A stretch of 28,330 nucleotides of DNA, from assembly GCA_023426275.1 (NCBI GenBank), contig JAFABC010000183.1, positions 1-28,330 of the forward strand, written 5' to 3'. This DNA is from Pseudomonadota bacterium. GTDB taxonomy: Bacteria; Desulfobacterota; Desulfovibrionia; Desulfovibrionales; Desulfovibrionaceae. Position numbers and translations under genes: made by a program. Every line of letters starts with the position of its first letter. Positions within the stretch are counted from its first letter, which is position 1. Of the stretch, positions 1 to 7,585 are shown piece after piece. The notes beneath the pieces were generated by a model, which was given only the letters and a program-made list of their open reading frames with translations, searched no databases and was not told the DNA's origin.

Positions 1-40
1 GGGACCGGGGGGCATCATGCCCCCGGCCGCCGGAGGCATC
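1..40. repeat. Partial copy of GC-rich intergenic hairpin element
   Basis: These 40 bases match 3791-3831 except for one missing C in a C-run. The core is a near-perfect inverted repeat (CCGGGGGGCAT against ATGCCCCCGG). The element starts about 8 bp past the stop codon of the minus-strand radical SAM gene, the same position its other copy holds next to rpoD. The window edge cuts this copy, so its left arm is not visible. It could act as a transcription terminator or as a REP-like dispersed repeat. Confidence 0.75.
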
Positions 41-48
41 CGTTCAGT

Positions 49-1272
49 TTACTTGCCGAAATGGGCGAGCTTTTGCGGGACAGGCGGCTTGCGGCCGTCG
101 AACTGACCACAGGCGGCGAAATAGCGCAGGTCGGTGAGCCACAGTTTGAGTTGCTCCCGGTCGGCGCGCAGGAGGCGCAGCCAGCCGGCCGGGCCAGCAG
201 CCACATCGTCCAAGGGGCCGAGCAACTCGCTGGGATCGCGGAAACATTCCCAGTCGCAGGCCCGGCAATGCGGTTTGCCGCCAAGCCGATCCTCGGTGAG
301 TCGCCAGAACGGTCCAAGATTTTCCCCGGCCCGGTAGCCGCAGGGGAAACAGTCCCCATGCCGGTCCACATAAAAGAAGCTCACGCCGCCCAGGCAGGGT
401 CTGCCCTGTCTGGGCGGCGTGCCGTATTGCCCGATCAACGCGTGCACGGCGCAAAGCGGCGTGAAGATGCGCAGCCGCCCCCGATGGCGCGGCACCACCG
501 TGCGCACGGCCCGGAAAAGCGCCAGCTTTTCGGCATTGGAAAAGGTCACCCGGGCATCGGCGGCCGTGGCCGCGTACACGGCCCGCGCCCCCTTCTCCTG
601 GTCCGCATCGCTCATGGGATAGCAGCAATTGGCCATGGTGAAGCCAAGGTCGGCCGCCTGGGTGAAAAAGGCGGAGAGATCCCGGCAGGCCCGCTCGTAA
701 AGCCCCTCCCCCTGCCCGCCCAATGGATCGGGACCGCCCATGTAGCGGTTAAGCGCCACATTGGCCGTCGGGAAAAGGCCATTAGCATGGAAAATCGGCA
801 AGGCCCGGGCCAGACCGGCGACCACGCCCGGATGTCCGCGATTGGCCTCGTGCACGGCCGGATCGGCGGAGTCGAGGCTGACCCAGAAATTGCGCACCGG
901 CGTGGCGGCCAGCCGCTCGGCCAGATGCGTCACCCGGTCCGTGAACTCCGGGGCGTCGGGGTTGGCGAAATGGTAGCCGTTGGTGCCGGTGCGCAGGTAG
1001 GTGATGCCGGCCCGACCGGCGTAGTTGAGCAGTTCGAAGAGCAGCGAGCCGGTCAGAAAGGGTTCCCCGCCGGTAAACGACAGGGCCTGCACGCCAAGCG
1101 CGGCGCAGCGGTCGATGATGCGCTTGGCCGTGTCGCCGTCCATATCGCCGCGCACGCCTCCGGTCGTCACGTTCATGCCACACTGGGCGCACCGGGCGTT
1201 GCACCGGTCCGTCAGCTGCATGACCACCTGCCGTGGACGTCCCCGCCACCGCAAAATCCGCAAAATCGGCAT
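49..1272 (-). CDS. Radical SAM protein with C-terminal SPASM-like cysteine cluster
   Basis: A 407-residue radical SAM enzyme. The N-terminal motif CNARCAQC supplies the CxxxCxxC cysteines (C24, C28, C31) that bind the SAM-cleaving 4Fe-4S cluster, and the SAM-contacting GGEP motif follows at 68-71. The C-terminal third holds more cysteines (CLGG, then CFPCGY, CRACDWEC), which resembles the SPASM/twitch region that binds auxiliary Fe-S clusters in peptide- and protein-modifying enzymes. I chose the start at 1272 because AAAGGA lies 5 nt upstream on the minus strand; an in-frame ATG at 1308 would add 12 residues. The gene diverges from the ParA-like gene, leaving about 200 bp of shared upstream DNA in which I see no gene. 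The substrate cannot be told from sequence, and no obvious RiPP precursor lies next to it. Confidence 0.85.
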   Translation of the reverse strand: MPILRILRWRGRPRQVVMQLTDRCNARCAQCGMNVTTGGVRGDMDGDTAKRIIDRCAALGVQALSFTGGEPFLTGSLLFELLNYAGRAGITYLRTGTNGYHFANPDAPEFTDRVTHLAERLAATPVRNFWVSLDSADPAVHEANRGHPGVVAGLARALPIFHANGLFPTANVALNRYMGGPDPLGGQGEGLYERACRDLSAFFTQAADLGFTMANCCYPMSDADQEKGARAVYAATAADARVTFSNAEKLALFRAVRTVVPRHRGRLRIFTPLCAVHALIGQYGTPPRQGRPCLGGVSFFYVDRHGDCFPCGYRAGENLGPFWRLTEDRLGGKPHCRACDWECFRDPSELLGPLDDVAAGPAGWLRLLRADREQLKLWLTDLRYFAACGQFDGRKPPVPQKLAHFGK

Positions 1273-1475
1273 AGCGTTCCTTTTTCTTGCTGCAAGAGCC
1301 GCGCTCATAGCGGCTCCCAGGGGAAGTAATCTGGTGAGCAGGACATAGTCGGCACGCGTGCTGCCGGACTTGACGGATTCGTGACGATCTGATGGCGGCC
1401 TGAAAAAGAAGAAATTATTTCCATAAAGTCGGCAACCGTCTTCAAATCGTAACACAACACAGGCAGATACAGAAG

Positions 1476-2267
1476 ATGCACGCCGAGTACCCGGGCGGTG
1501 TCCGCGTGGCCTGCCTCAATCACAAGGGCGGCGTCGGCAAGACGACCTGCACCGTCAATCTGGCTGCCGGCCTGGCCCGGTCGGGTTGGCGCGTGCTGGC
1601 CCTGGATGCCGACCCTCAGGCCCACCTGACGGCTTCGCTCGGCCAGATGCCAGAGACCGGACACGGGCTTTCCGCAGTGCTCGAAGGCCGCCTTGCCGCC
1701 GGAGACGTGCTCCTCGACGTGGACGGCCTGTCGCTTTTGCCCGCCTCGGGCGCGCTGGCGGAAACGGAAATCGCGCTTTCCCGCGACGCCGTGCCGGCCA
1801 GCCGGCTGGCCGAGGCGCTCGAGACCCTGGGCGGCTTCGACGTGATGCTCTGCGATTGTCCGCCCCACCTGGGGCCGTTGACCCGGCAGGTCCTTGCGGC
1901 CGTCAACGGCCTCATCGTGCCCATGACGCCGGATTTTCTCTCCCTGCAAAGTCTGGCCTGGCTCATGGACACCCTGTCGGCCCAGGCGGCCCCGTCCGTG
2001 GTCGGCATCGTGCTCAACCGGCACGCGCCCCGAAAACGCCTGCACCGCGAGGTGCAGCAGGCGCTCGACACCCATTTTCCCGACATCCCGTTTCGGACGT
2101 CCATCCGTGAAAACGTCGCCCTGGCCGAAGCGCCAAGCCATGGCCAGGACATCTTTCGTTATGCGCCAGCCAGCGCCGGCGCCAAGGATTTTGCCGCCCT
2201 GTGTCGCGAAGCGGCCGGCCGGCTCGGACTCACCGGGCAACCGGCGCGCGGCCACACGCGGCCATAG
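1476..2267 (+). CDS. Orphan ParA/Soj-family partitioning ATPase
   Basis: A 263-residue deviant-Walker ATPase of the ParA/MinD superfamily. The deviant Walker A motif KGGVGKTT lies at 17-24, with signature lysine K17 and P-loop lysine K22. The Walker A' motif DADPQ is at 44-48 and the Walker B region is DVMLCDCPP. The length is typical of Soj-type chromosomal ParAs without an N-terminal HTH. Such proteins dimerise on ATP, bind DNA non-specifically and move or position a cargo (chromosome, plasmid or protein complex) through a partner that stimulates ATP hydrolysis. No parB with a ParB/Srx or HTH domain follows, so this is unlikely to be the main chromosome-segregation ParA. The next gene starts 9 bp downstream and is the likely partner. 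The start codon has only a weak ribosome-binding site; the protein core begins at about residue 9. Confidence 0.9.
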   Translation: MHAEYPGGVRVACLNHKGGVGKTTCTVNLAAGLARSGWRVLALDADPQAHLTASLGQMPETGHGLSAVLEGRLAAGDVLLDVDGLSLLPASGALAETEIALSRDAVPASRLAEALETLGGFDVMLCDCPPHLGPLTRQVLAAVNGLIVPMTPDFLSLQSLAWLMDTLSAQAAPSVVGIVLNRHAPRKRLHREVQQALDTHFPDIPFRTSIRENVALAEAPSHGQDIFRYAPASAGAKDFAALCREAAGRLGLTGQPARGHTRP

Positions 2268-2276
2268 AGGACCGCC

Positions 2277-3338
2277 ATGACGCAACGTTCACGCCTCGGC
2301 CGCGACCCGCTCGCCCCGACAACCGCCGACGCCGCCGGAAAAAAGCCGGCCGGCGCCGCCAAAGCCAAGACAACCGCCAAGGCCGCCCCGAAAAAGAAAG
2401 CGGCCGGTGCGGGAGGCAAAACCCCAAAAAACACCGGCAGACCCAGCGCGAAAACCAAGGCCGCCACGCCGTCGCCGGTTCCTCCCAGGCCCGTTGCGGA
2501 AGAGGTGCTGCTGCCACAGGGACCGGACACGCCTGCTGTCGTCGAGGCCTCGCCGGCGGAGCCGATCCAGCCCGTTCCCACGAGCAAACCTCTGGCCGGT
2601 GAACCGGCGATCCTTCCTGAATCGCCGGATACGCCTGCCACCACGGCCACAGCCCCGACGGACCCGATCCAGCCTGTCCCGGCAAGCAAGCCACTGGCCG
2701 CACAGGAAGAGATGCTGCCGCCCGGGGATTCCACCGCCCTCGCGACCGCCGACGCCATTTCGACCGAGCCGATCCAGCCCATTCCCGCGAGCATGCCGCT
2801 CACGCCACAGGAAAGGACGAATCTCCCGGCCGCCACAGCCAGCCCCGAAGCCGTGTGCGCCACTGCCATGGGGACGCCGCCGTCCGCCGTCGCGCCCGCC
2901 CCCGCGTCAACCGATGCCCCGCACCCGGCCGAAGTGTTTTTGCAGGGGGTGCTCGACGGGCTCACGCCTGAAGGAGGCTTGTCCATCGATGTGGACGTGG
3001 CCCCGGACACCTTCGGCCTGCCCGTTGAAAAACTTTTCTATTTCAGCCACGTGCTCCAGCTTCTGATCATGCCGCGGGACTGCGTCCAGGAAACCCGGCG
3101 CAAACCCGGCGATGGGCAGGGCCCGGCGGCCCGCCTGTCGGTGCGGCTGTCCCAGGCGACGCCGGGACGCCATCAGTTGCGGATTTATGACAACGGCCTG
3201 TTTTTCAGGAACTTCTTTTCGGAAATCCGGCTGGACATGGAGACCTTGCGGCCATTGCGGGTCTTTGTGGCCAAACGCGAAGGTTCGATCTGCCTCAAAC
3301 AGGGCACCCGGTGCGTTGAATTCGAAATCATTGGCTGA
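2277..3338 (+). CDS. Putative ParA partner: basic N-terminus, disordered repeat linker, conserved-looking C-terminal domain
   Basis: A 353-residue protein that I do not recognise as a named family. It starts MTQRSRLGRDPLA, which resembles the short N-terminal peptide of ParB proteins (LGRGL-type) that stimulates ParA ATPase. Residues 20-65 are Lys/Ala rich, like an H1-type DNA-binding tail. Residues 78-180 form three proline-rich units of 34-35 residues. Only about residues 215-353 look globular; they contain RIYDNGLFF, faintly reminiscent of a degenerate GHKL/CheA-type ATPase fold, with no convincing ATP-binding N-box. It sits 9 bp after the ParA gene and 21 bp before the amphi-Trp gene, so the three are probably one operon. 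A role as adaptor linking the ParA ATPase to a cargo is inference from layout and the N-terminal motif. No signal peptide or membrane segment is visible. Confidence 0.75.
   Translation: MTQRSRLGRDPLAPTTADAAGKKPAGAAKAKTTAKAAPKKKAAGAGGKTPKNTGRPSAKTKAATPSPVPPRPVAEEVLLPQGPDTPAVVEASPAEPIQPVPTSKPLAGEPAILPESPDTPATTATAPTDPIQPVPASKPLAAQEEMLPPGDSTALATADAISTEPIQPIPASMPLTPQERTNLPAATASPEAVCATAMGTPPSAVAPAPASTDAPHPAEVFLQGVLDGLTPEGGLSIDVDVAPDTFGLPVEKLFYFSHVLQLLIMPRDCVQETRRKPGDGQGPAARLSVRLSQATPGRHQLRIYDNGLFFRNFFSEIRLDMETLRPLRVFVAKREGSICLKQGTRCVEFEIIG
2508..2816 (+). repeat. Three tandem proline-rich coding units of 34-35 codons
   Basis: The linker of the putative ParA partner is built from three related units: residues 78-111, 112-145 and 146-180. 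Each begins LP, and the first two share PDTPA. All three share a core of the form PIQPVPxSKPLA, changed in the third to PIQPIPASMPLT. The units differ at many codons, so this is an old duplication kept as protein sequence rather than a recent DNA repeat. Confidence 0.8.
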
Positions 3339-3359
3339 CAAGCCAAAGGAGCGTCCGAC

Positions 3360-3623
3360 ATGGAAAAAGACAAGAACAAGATCAAGATCGAAGGAGTGAT
3401 GCAGCTGACCGAGGTCATCGCCAATCTCGAAAAGCTGGTGGCGGACATGAAGGCCGGGGTGGTGACCCTGAGCGCCGGCGACGAAGCCGTGTCGCTGGAG
3501 CCGTCGGTGCTGGTCAACGTGGAAATGAAGGCTTCGCAGAAAAAGGACAAAGAGAAGTTCGCGCTGGAAATTTCCTGGAAAAAACAAAAGGAAGTCGAAG
3601 GGTTCACCGATATGAACGCCTAA
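3360..3623 (+). CDS. Amphi-Trp domain-containing small protein
   Basis: An 87-residue acidic/basic amphipathic protein with the features of the amphi-Trp domain family: IEGVMQLTEV near the start, the middle motif VTLSAGDEAVSLEP, and LEISWKK near the C-terminus with the characteristic tryptophan. The function of this family is not established. An AAAGGAG ribosome-binding site lies 8 nt before the ATG. The gene lies 21 bp after the putative ParA partner and is followed by a strong terminator, so it is the last gene of a three-gene unit. The context suggests it works with the ParA-type ATPase, but the sequence does not show how. Confidence 0.8.
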   Translation: MEKDKNKIKIEGVMQLTEVIANLEKLVADMKAGVVTLSAGDEAVSLEPSVLVNVEMKASQKKDKEKFALEISWKKQKEVEGFTDMNA

Positions 3624-3674
3624 CGGCCCAGGCGTTCCCGCAAGACGCCCGCGTCTCGGGCACTGCTTCCAAAC

Positions 3675-3708
3675 AAAAAAGGCGGTCTTTAAAAAGACCG
3701 CCTTTTTT
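3675..3708. terminator. Bidirectional Rho-independent terminator
   Basis: A perfect inverted repeat, AAAAAAGGCGGTCTTT against AAAGACCGCCTTTTTT, around a 2-nt centre. The A-run and T-run on either side let it work on both strands. It closes the plus-strand ParA/amphi-Trp unit. It may also back up termination of minus-strand transcripts leaving rpoD. Confidence 0.93.
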
Positions 3709-3742
3709 GCTTTCCACGCCCTCTGGGAGGCGCGGTATGCAG

Positions 3743-3831
3743 GATGCCTCCGGCGTCCGGGCACTTCGCACCATTGGACTCCCTTTGAGGGGGACCGGGG
3801 GGCATCATGCCCCCCGGCCGCCGGAGGCATC
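3743..3831. repeat. 89-bp inverted-repeat intergenic element (REP/MITE-like)
   Basis: The outer ends are inverted copies: GATGCCTCCGGCG is perfect at both ends, and the wider 20-bp arms match at 18 positions. Inside the right arm is a second hairpin at 3796-3818 with 11-bp arms, CCGGGGGGCAT and ATGCCCCCCGG. The right half reappears at 1-40. Both copies start about 8 bp past the stop codon of a minus-strand gene, which suggests a 3'-end role (termination or mRNA stability) or targeted insertion there. I saw no third copy in the window. Confidence 0.75.
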
Positions 3832-3838
3832 TTCAATC

Positions 3839-5605
3839 TTAGCCTTCGTAGTACGAGCGCAAATGCTGGCTGCGCACGGGATGGCGCAGCTTGCGCAGGG
3901 CCTTGGCCTCGATTTGCCGGATACGCTCGCGGGTGACGTTAAAGAGCTTGCCCACCTCTTCGAGGGTGTGATCGGACTTTTCACCCAGCCCGAACCGCTT
4001 GCGCAGCACCTGCTCCTCACGCGGCGTCAGGTCGGAAAGCACCTTGCCGATCTGCTCGCCGAGCTTGGTGTTGACCACTTCCTCGGCTGGCGCCAGGGCC
4101 TTCTTGTCCTCGATGAAATCGCCCAGGCTCGAATCCTCCTCGTCGCCGATGGGCGTTTCGAGGGAAATGGGTTCCTTGGCGATCTTGAGCACCTTCTTGA
4201 CCTTTTCCAGCGGGTAATCCATGCGCTCGGCGATTTCTTCCGGCGTGGGATCGCGCCCCAGTTCCTGGACCAGATAGCGGGAGGTGCGGATCAACTTGTT
4301 GATGGTTTCGATCATGTGCACCGGGATACGGATGGTGCGGGCCTGATCCGCGATGGCCCGGGTGATGGCCTGCCGGATCCACCAGGTGGCATAGGTCGAA
4401 AACTTGTAGCCGCGCTGGTATTCGAACTTGTCCACGGCCTTCATGAGGCCGATGTTGCCTTCCTGGATGAGGTCCAGGAACTGGAGGCCGCGGTTGGTGT
4501 ACTTCTTGGCGATGGAGACCACCAGTCGCAGGTTGGCCCGGATGAGCTCCTGCTTGGCGCGCTGGGCGGCGGAGTTGCCGCGCTTGATGCGCCAGAGCAC
4601 CTCTTCGAGCTCCTGGACATGGTGGCAGCATTTTTCCTGCAACCGGTCGAGGATCTCCATCTTGGCCGTGAGCATTTCCTTGAAGGAAAAGAGCTCTTCC
4701 ACGGTCAGTCCGATGGATTCGGCCGCGACCACGGGATTGATGCTCCGTTCGTCGAGCTGGGCGAACATCTCCTGGATTTCCGACTGGGACTTGCCCACGG
4801 ACAGGATGTAGGCCGACAAGTCGCGCTGGCAGTTGTGCATCTGCCGCACGTAGTCCTCGACGATCTCGATGATGCGGTCGATCAGCGTCTTCTCGAGCTT
4901 GATGTCGCGAAGCCGAATCACGATCTCATCCTTGAAGACCATGATTTCCTTCTGGATGCCATAAACCCGGCGATCCAGACAGGCGCACTGGTCGAGCTTG
5001 CTGTAGATCTTGCGTTTCTTGCGAAAGGCCGCCTTGACCTCATCGAGCAGGAAGATGACTCGCTGGCGCTGGTTCATCTCGTCCTCGGAAGGATCGTCCT
5101 CCTCGATGGTCTTGACCACGTCTTTGAGCTTGATGCGCCCGATCTTGAGGTCCTCGCCCACCTGGATGAGCTCTTCCACGGCCACCGGCACTTCGACCAG
5201 GGCGTAGAGCACGTCCATTTCGCCGTTTTCGATCTTCTTGGCGATAACGACCTCGCCCTCGCGGTCAAGCAGGGGCACGGCGCCCATTTCGCGCAGATAC
5301 ATACGCACCGGATCGGTGCTGCGCGAGGAATAATCGAGCGTGTCCTCGCTTTCGGTCAGTTCCAGATCGGAATCCTGGTTTTCGTCCGCTTCGGCGTTCG
5401 TCGCTTCGATCTTGCGGCCGTCCTTGTCGGCGTCCACAAGGTTGATGTCGAGCTGATCGAAGATGGCGATGACCTCTTCGAGCTGCTCGGGATTGTTCAC
5501 CTCGGAAGGCAAAGCCTTGTTCACTTCGTCAAAGGTGAGAAATCCCTTCTGTTTGCCCTTGACGATGAGGCTTTTGATCTGTTGGATTTCCTTGAGATTA
5601 CTCAT
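3839..5605 (-). CDS. rpoD: RNA polymerase primary sigma factor RpoD (sigma-70)
   Basis: A 588-residue group 1 sigma factor that directs RNA polymerase to housekeeping promoters. In order it has an N-terminal region 1.1 (residues about 1-80), region 1.2 with DPVRMYLREMGAVPLL, a long non-conserved insert, region 2 with KYTNRGLQFLDLIQEGNIGL and the -10-reading helix YATWWIRQAITRA, region 3 with RIPVHMIETINKL, and region 4.2 with the -35-reading HTH VTRERIRQIEAKALRKLRHP. All core regions are intact. The ATG overlaps the end of dnaG by 8 nt, and its GGGAGGGGAG ribosome-binding site lies inside dnaG, so the two are probably translationally coupled. It is the last gene of the rpsU-dnaG-rpoD cluster. 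Confidence 0.98.
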   Translation of the reverse strand: MSNLKEIQQIKSLIVKGKQKGFLTFDEVNKALPSEVNNPEQLEEVIAIFDQLDINLVDADKDGRKIEATNAEADENQDSDLELTESEDTLDYSSRSTDPVRMYLREMGAVPLLDREGEVVIAKKIENGEMDVLYALVEVPVAVEELIQVGEDLKIGRIKLKDVVKTIEEDDPSEDEMNQRQRVIFLLDEVKAAFRKKRKIYSKLDQCACLDRRVYGIQKEIMVFKDEIVIRLRDIKLEKTLIDRIIEIVEDYVRQMHNCQRDLSAYILSVGKSQSEIQEMFAQLDERSINPVVAAESIGLTVEELFSFKEMLTAKMEILDRLQEKCCHHVQELEEVLWRIKRGNSAAQRAKQELIRANLRLVVSIAKKYTNRGLQFLDLIQEGNIGLMKAVDKFEYQRGYKFSTYATWWIRQAITRAIADQARTIRIPVHMIETINKLIRTSRYLVQELGRDPTPEEIAERMDYPLEKVKKVLKIAKEPISLETPIGDEEDSSLGDFIEDKKALAPAEEVVNTKLGEQIGKVLSDLTPREEQVLRKRFGLGEKSDHTLEEVGKLFNVTRERIRQIEAKALRKLRHPVRSQHLRSYYEG

Positions 5606-7331
5606 CTCCCCTCCCGGAAAGGGCCTGTAGTTCCCCCAGAAGCCGCAAGGCTTCCGCGTGCGCTCCCTGTTCCTGCGCCCGGCGGATGGCCTCGGTCAGA
5701 GCCCGCCGTCGGTCGCTTTCCCTGGACTCGTGGAGAAAAACGCAAATTTCGTCAAAAATAGCGGCGGCTTCGTCGTCGCTTTCCGCCGGTTCCAACTGCG
5801 CCCTGGCCCAGAACGCCGCCTGGGCCGTATCCAGTCGCGTCTCCAACTCGCCGGGACCGTCTCCGACGAGTCTGGTGAAAAAATCCCGGGCCGCCGCCGA
5901 GGCAAGGACCGCTTCCGCGCCGGCCTCGCGCAGGGCGGGCAGGTAATCGGCACGCCGGATGGCGAAGGCCAACAAATGGGCATCGCGCGGGGCCATGTCC
6001 AGGGTCCCAGGCCGCTGTTTCACGGCAACGGCGGCCGGCTGCGGCGGCCGGCCATGATGGCTCGCGGCCTGTCCCAGGGACTGTCGCAATTCCTGTTCCG
6101 CCAGTCCGAGCCCCGAGGACACCCGGGGGATGAACACGGCGCGCAGGGCCGGGTCACCGAGACCGTTTAGAAATTCCACGGCCCAGGCCGCGATTTCCCG
6201 GGGCGAAAACGTGTCCCGCACCACGCGCAGGCAAAAGGTCAGGCCATCCTCGGCCTGCTCCAGGCACTGCTCGAACCCGTCGCGGCCCCTGGCGTGCAGC
6301 AGGCTGTCCACATCCTCGCCATCGGGAAGCGGCACCACCCGGCAGCCGCCGCCCAGGGTCAAAAACATCTGCGCCGACCGCAATGCCGCCTTGCGCCCCG
6401 GCGGGTCGCCGTCGAAGACAAGGTCCACCCGGGCGGCAAAGCCGGAGAGCCGTTTGGCCTGCTCGGCCGTCAGCGCCGTGCCGAGCACGCCGCAGGCGTC
6501 GGTGTAGCCGAACTGGTGCAGCGTGATGACGTCGAGGTAGCCTTCGGTCAAAAGCGCCCGCCGGGACTTGGCCATGTTGGGCCGGGCCTCGAACAAGCCA
6601 TACAGGTGCTGCCCCTTGGTGTAGATCGGCGTCTCGGCGCTGTTTAAATATTTCGGTTCGCCGTCGCCCATGGTGCGTCCGCCAAAGGCGATGACCCGTC
6701 CCCCGCCGTCGCGGATGGGAAACATGAGCCGCTCGCGGAACCGGTCCCAGACCCGGCCGTTCTTGCCCATGCTGAGCAGCCCGGCCAGGACGCCCTCGTC
6801 CTCGGAAAAGCCCCGGGACCGCAGCACGTCCCGAAACCCCTGCCAGCCGGTCGGGCTCACGCCCAGGGCGAAACGCTCGATCATTTCGGCGCTGACCTTG
6901 CGTTTGGCCAAGTATTCCCGGGCGGCCGCACCGTCGTCTTTTGTCAGGAGATAGCGGAAATAGCGGTCCGCCAACTCGTGCATGGCCAGACAGGCGTCGC
7001 GCTCCTGACGGCGCTTGGCCGCGTGGGGATCGCGGCGGGCCCGGCCGATGTCCACGCCGACCTCGGCCGCCAGCCGTTCCAGGCCCTCGCGAAATTCCAG
7101 TCCATTGATGCGGCAATAAAAATCAATGACGTCGCCCGAGGCCTGACAGCCGAAACAATGGAAAAACCCCTTGTCGGGGTGGACGTTGAACGACCCCTTG
7201 GTCTCCTGATGAAACGGACACGGCCCCACCAGCCTGGACCCGACAGGGCGCAGGTTCACGTACCGACCCACGATTTCGGCGATGTCGGCCCGGGCCTTGA
7301 CCGCCGCCACGATTCCCGCGTCGTGCTTCAT
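5598..7331 (-). CDS. dnaG: DNA primase DnaG
   Basis: A 577-residue bacterial primase that makes RNA primers at the replication fork. The N-terminal CHC2 zinc-binding domain has C38, H41, C59 and C62 in CPFH and FHCFGC. The RNA polymerase core follows, then a Toprim domain with LLTEGYLDVI (catalytic glutamate) and FDGDPPGRKAA (metal-binding aspartates). The C-terminal part, the helicase-interacting region, is poorly conserved as usual. I placed the start at the ATG at 7331 because MKHDAGIVAAVKARADI matches the usual primase beginning; reading further upstream gives proline-rich sequence with no family character. No strong ribosome-binding site is seen there. It overlaps rpoD by 8 nt. Confidence 0.97.
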   Translation of the reverse strand: MKHDAGIVAAVKARADIAEIVGRYVNLRPVGSRLVGPCPFHQETKGSFNVHPDKGFFHCFGCQASGDVIDFYCRINGLEFREGLERLAAEVGVDIGRARRDPHAAKRRQERDACLAMHELADRYFRYLLTKDDGAAAREYLAKRKVSAEMIERFALGVSPTGWQGFRDVLRSRGFSEDEGVLAGLLSMGKNGRVWDRFRERLMFPIRDGGGRVIAFGGRTMGDGEPKYLNSAETPIYTKGQHLYGLFEARPNMAKSRRALLTEGYLDVITLHQFGYTDACGVLGTALTAEQAKRLSGFAARVDLVFDGDPPGRKAALRSAQMFLTLGGGCRVVPLPDGEDVDSLLHARGRDGFEQCLEQAEDGLTFCLRVVRDTFSPREIAAWAVEFLNGLGDPALRAVFIPRVSSGLGLAEQELRQSLGQAASHHGRPPQPAAVAVKQRPGTLDMAPRDAHLLAFAIRRADYLPALREAGAEAVLASAAARDFFTRLVGDGPGELETRLDTAQAAFWARAQLEPAESDDEAAAIFDEICVFLHESRESDRRRALTEAIRRAQEQGAHAEALRLLGELQALSGRGDE

Positions 7332-7585
7332 GGGGTGGGAAGATGCGGGGAAACCCCCTTTTTTTGAAAAAAAGGAATTTTCCCGCGCCCCTTCCCCCGA
7401 AAAATCTTCAAAAGGGGAAAGGGAAACAGGTCCGAATGCATGCGAGCCTTTGGTTACGGTGCCGTATTCCAACCAAGCCGCCGTGTTTCCTTTTGGGAGG
7501 GGAACAATCCCCCCTGTAAAGGGGGCCGGAAAACCTTCTCCCCGACGGCGTGTCGGGGATGGTGTTCCGGGCCACCGGGGGCCTT
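7332..7585. other. Intergenic region between mutS2 and dnaG with several hairpins
   Basis: This 254-bp stretch holds no credible gene. It contains a T7/A7 inverted repeat (7357-7375), a C-run/G-run hairpin (7509-7525) and a CCCCGAC/GTCGGGG hairpin (7540-7558) about 30 nt beyond the mutS2 stop on the minus strand. The hairpins may attenuate transcription from mutS2 into dnaG. A promoter for dnaG-rpoD probably lies here, but I could not pick a convincing -35/-10 pair. Confidence 0.5.

Noticed and set aside
3707..5761. Long plus-strand open frame opposite rpoD
   Set aside because: It is the antisense of rpoD in a GC-rich genome; its sequence mirrors rpoD codons and has no family character or ribosome-binding site.
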